From the NCBI GenBank assembly GCA_026770585.1, contig MU646354.1:537861-550435 (forward strand): a DNA stretch of 12,575 bases, written 5' to 3'. Shown here one piece after another: positions 8,501 through 11,500 of this stretch (positions are counted from its first letter, which is position 1; each line of letters starts with the position of its first letter). The notes under the pieces were generated by a model, which saw nothing but the letters and a program-made list of their open reading frames with translations, was not told the DNA's origin and made no database searches. Origin of the DNA: Baffinella frigidus (Eukaryota > Cryptophyceae > Cryptomonadales > Baffinellaceae). A program made the translations under genes and the position numbers.

Positions 8501-11500
8501 GGTGAATTTTGACACCCCCCGTGAAATTTACCTGCAAAATGGGGGGGGGGTGAAATAATGGCAAGCCCAAATCCAAGTGGGACAGAGCTGGGTCTCGTTA
8601 CAACATGTTTAGCGGTGAGGCACTTTCCGGGAGCCTCTGCCGGTACAAATGTGGCAAAAAAAGTCTTTGAAGGTACAGCAAATTTCCCGTCACTGTGTAC
8701 CACCACGCCAGATTCTTGGAAGGGGTCGCCAAAAGCCAATTTCCCCTTCAAGGCAGTGGTTTTCCAGAGTCAACAACCGTTCCCTGAACGGTATGAAAAA
8801 ATCAACCCCCTCCTGCAACTTGGGGAGGTTTTTGGTGAAAATGGACAAAGCACTGTCGCAGGCGGCTCTGGTCGCGATCGAGGGTCCGACTCAGTTTGGC
8901 CTACACCTGTGCTGATCGTGTCCGTGTTACGTCCATTCTGCAGTAGCGGTAATTGATGTCGTGTCCCGCATCGCATCCCGTGGCGCAGGCGCCTTTGGTT
9001 GCGATCGAGAGTCCACTTTCAAAGAGAAACGAGGAAGCATGGGGTCCTAGCGTGGCCGACCAAGCCCAACCCAGAACTGAACGCACGTCCGTGTCGCGTC
9101 CGTGTCACGTACATTGTGCAGTAGCGGTAATGCGTGTCGCGTCCGCATCCGTACGGAATCCGGAGATTAATGGGGGCACACGAACTTCGTGACCACCTCG
9201 TGACCATGTGTCGCGTCCCGTGGCGCAGGCGCCTCTGGTTGCGATCGAGGGTCCGACACAGTTCGACGCGGCCGTTGACAAGGACGTGGCTGCCATCAAG
9301 TTGAAGGTGTGTGGATATCCGAAGAGTTGTGGTTTGAGTGTGCTGATATCCGAATGGTTTCAGTTTGTGTGTGCGGATCTGCGAAGGGTTGCGGTGTGTG
9401 TGTGCGGATCTCCAAACGGTTGCGGTTTGGGCCCGACGCACTTCGACGTGGCTGTGGATAAGGACGTGGCTGCCATTAAGATGAAGGATAAACCCTAAAC
9501 CTCAAACCCCACACCCTGAATCGTAAACCCCAAACCCTGAACACGAAGGACGTGGGTGGCATCAAGATGAAGGTGCGCGTCGACAGACCCGTTTGAATCG
9601 CCGAATCTAATCGCCGAATCTGACATTTTCAGATTTGGCATCATGTATTCACGAGAAGAATCACTCCTAGTTGGCTAATCCCTCGCTTCTTTTGGCCGTT
9701 GATCAGGACGTGGCTGCTTGCAAGATGAAGGTTCGGGGGTGTCGACACAGGGTGTAAGGTCCAGGGTCGACATTAGAGTCGACACCTCCGTTTCAATGTT
9801 CGAACCACTTTCAGATTCGGCGTCAGCTTAGTTTCGGCATTCAGCGGAATGACTCCCTAACTTCGGAACCAACCTAACTTCGCCTGGTTCAAAACATGGG
9901 AGGGGGCGACGAGCCAGGTGGCGGGGGTTCTCTCCTGGTTCCCACTTGGGCGACTATGCTACTTAAAGTTCTGGGCTGACTGTTGATGCATAGCTGCGGG
10001 TCTAGGCTGGCTGGTGTTGCACACAGGGGGGGGGGGGGCAGGTGGTGGCGTCACCGCCTGTGCGTGTTCCGGTTATCTCCTGGTTCTCACATCGGCGGAG
10101 TGTTCTACTCAAGGTCTAGGCTAACTGCCCCTTGCACACAGGGAATGGTCTGGGCTAACTGTCCCGTGGGTCTGAGGTAACTGGGGTCTGGGCTAACTGT
10201 GGTCTTGGTTAACTGGAGGGTCTGGGCTAACTGTCCCTTGCACACATCGTTAAAGCGGCCGCCACGGGGTACAGGAAGTGGTACAACGCGTCAAGGCATG
10301 TGCGGCGCTGGAGCTGGTTGTTTCGCAACAAATTGCCATTCTCTCGGGCGGGGGAGGTTCGTAACCTGGTCAGTGGAGGTCTACCCGGTTTGATCATCGT
10401 TAGCAATCTCTGATCTCTCCCTTGCACGCAGGGGGCGGCGAGCCAGGTGGCGGGGCGCGCGACGGTGTGCGTGTTCCCGGACCTCAACTCGGGGAACCAC
10501 ACGTACAAGGCCGTCCAGCAGGCCGCCCGCTGCATCGCCATCGGGCCCATCATGCAGGTGTGCTGACGTAGTCACGAGGTGGTCATGAGGTTCGTGTGCC
10601 CCCGTTAACCGACGGATAGCGTTCTGCGGACCGGAGGTTAATGGGATAGCGTTGTGCTGACGTTGCACCAGCGTGACCTCCACTCGGGGAACAACACGTG
10701 CACGGCCGTGCGCCTGTTGACCGGCTTGGACAAGTGTCTAGGGTTTAGGGTTCACAGCCACGCCAGGGCACTCGAAACCTCCACTTTTGGCATCTTTCAA
10801 GGGAAAAGCCTTGAATTCTTAAATCAACCGCGCCAGATCTGGCGCGGATACCGCGTCGGTTTTCCTCGATCATTCCGGCGTGGAGTGTTGAGGGTTGATG
10901 GGACAAGGTCGTGCAGCAGACCGCGCGCTGTATCGCCATTGGGCGGGTTTTGAATAACCCCTGAGCGATAAGATCTAGGACCCTACGGTAAGCCCTACGG
11001 TAGGCAACCCGTAGGGGCATGGGGGGGTTCCAGAACCCTACACCTGCATGATAGCATGCAGGTGCTGGAGATCGGGGACAAGGTTGTGCAGCAAACAGCG
11101 CGCTGTATTGTCGAAATGGGCTCCGCGCGGAAACAATCGAGGTCAGGTCAGCAACATTTTCCCATTTTTTTGTGTTTTTGGGTCATCTTGTGGGTGGGAG
11201 ATGCTATTTTCAGATAAAAACCATGCCTAAGATAGCATAAAAGTCCATTTTTGGAAAAAAAATCTGATTTCCTGACCTGACCTCGATTCCGCGCGAAGCC
11301 CATTTCGACAATATCGCCATCGGGCGGGTTTTGAATAACCCCTAGGCGATAAGCTCTAGGACCCTACGGTAAGCCCTACGGTAGGCAACCCGTAGGGGCA
11401 TGGGGGGGGTCCAGAACCCTACACCTGCATGATATCATGCAGGTCCTGACACCCTAAACACTAACCCCTAAACGCTATACCCTGAACCCTAAACCCTACA

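Larger units (their letters stand above)
11077..11442 (+). pseudogene. Exon 10 echo c, interrupted by two elements
   Basis: The pieces 11077-11106 (GACAAGGTTGTGCAGCAAAC to GCTGT), 11313-11326 (ATCGCCATCGGGCG) and 11434-11442 (ATCATGCAG, donor GTCCTG) join to give the 3' part of exon 10. The first gap is a 206-bp hairpin element; the second is the small element also found in echo b. Echoes b and c are a tandem duplication of about 175 bp. Confidence 0.85.
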
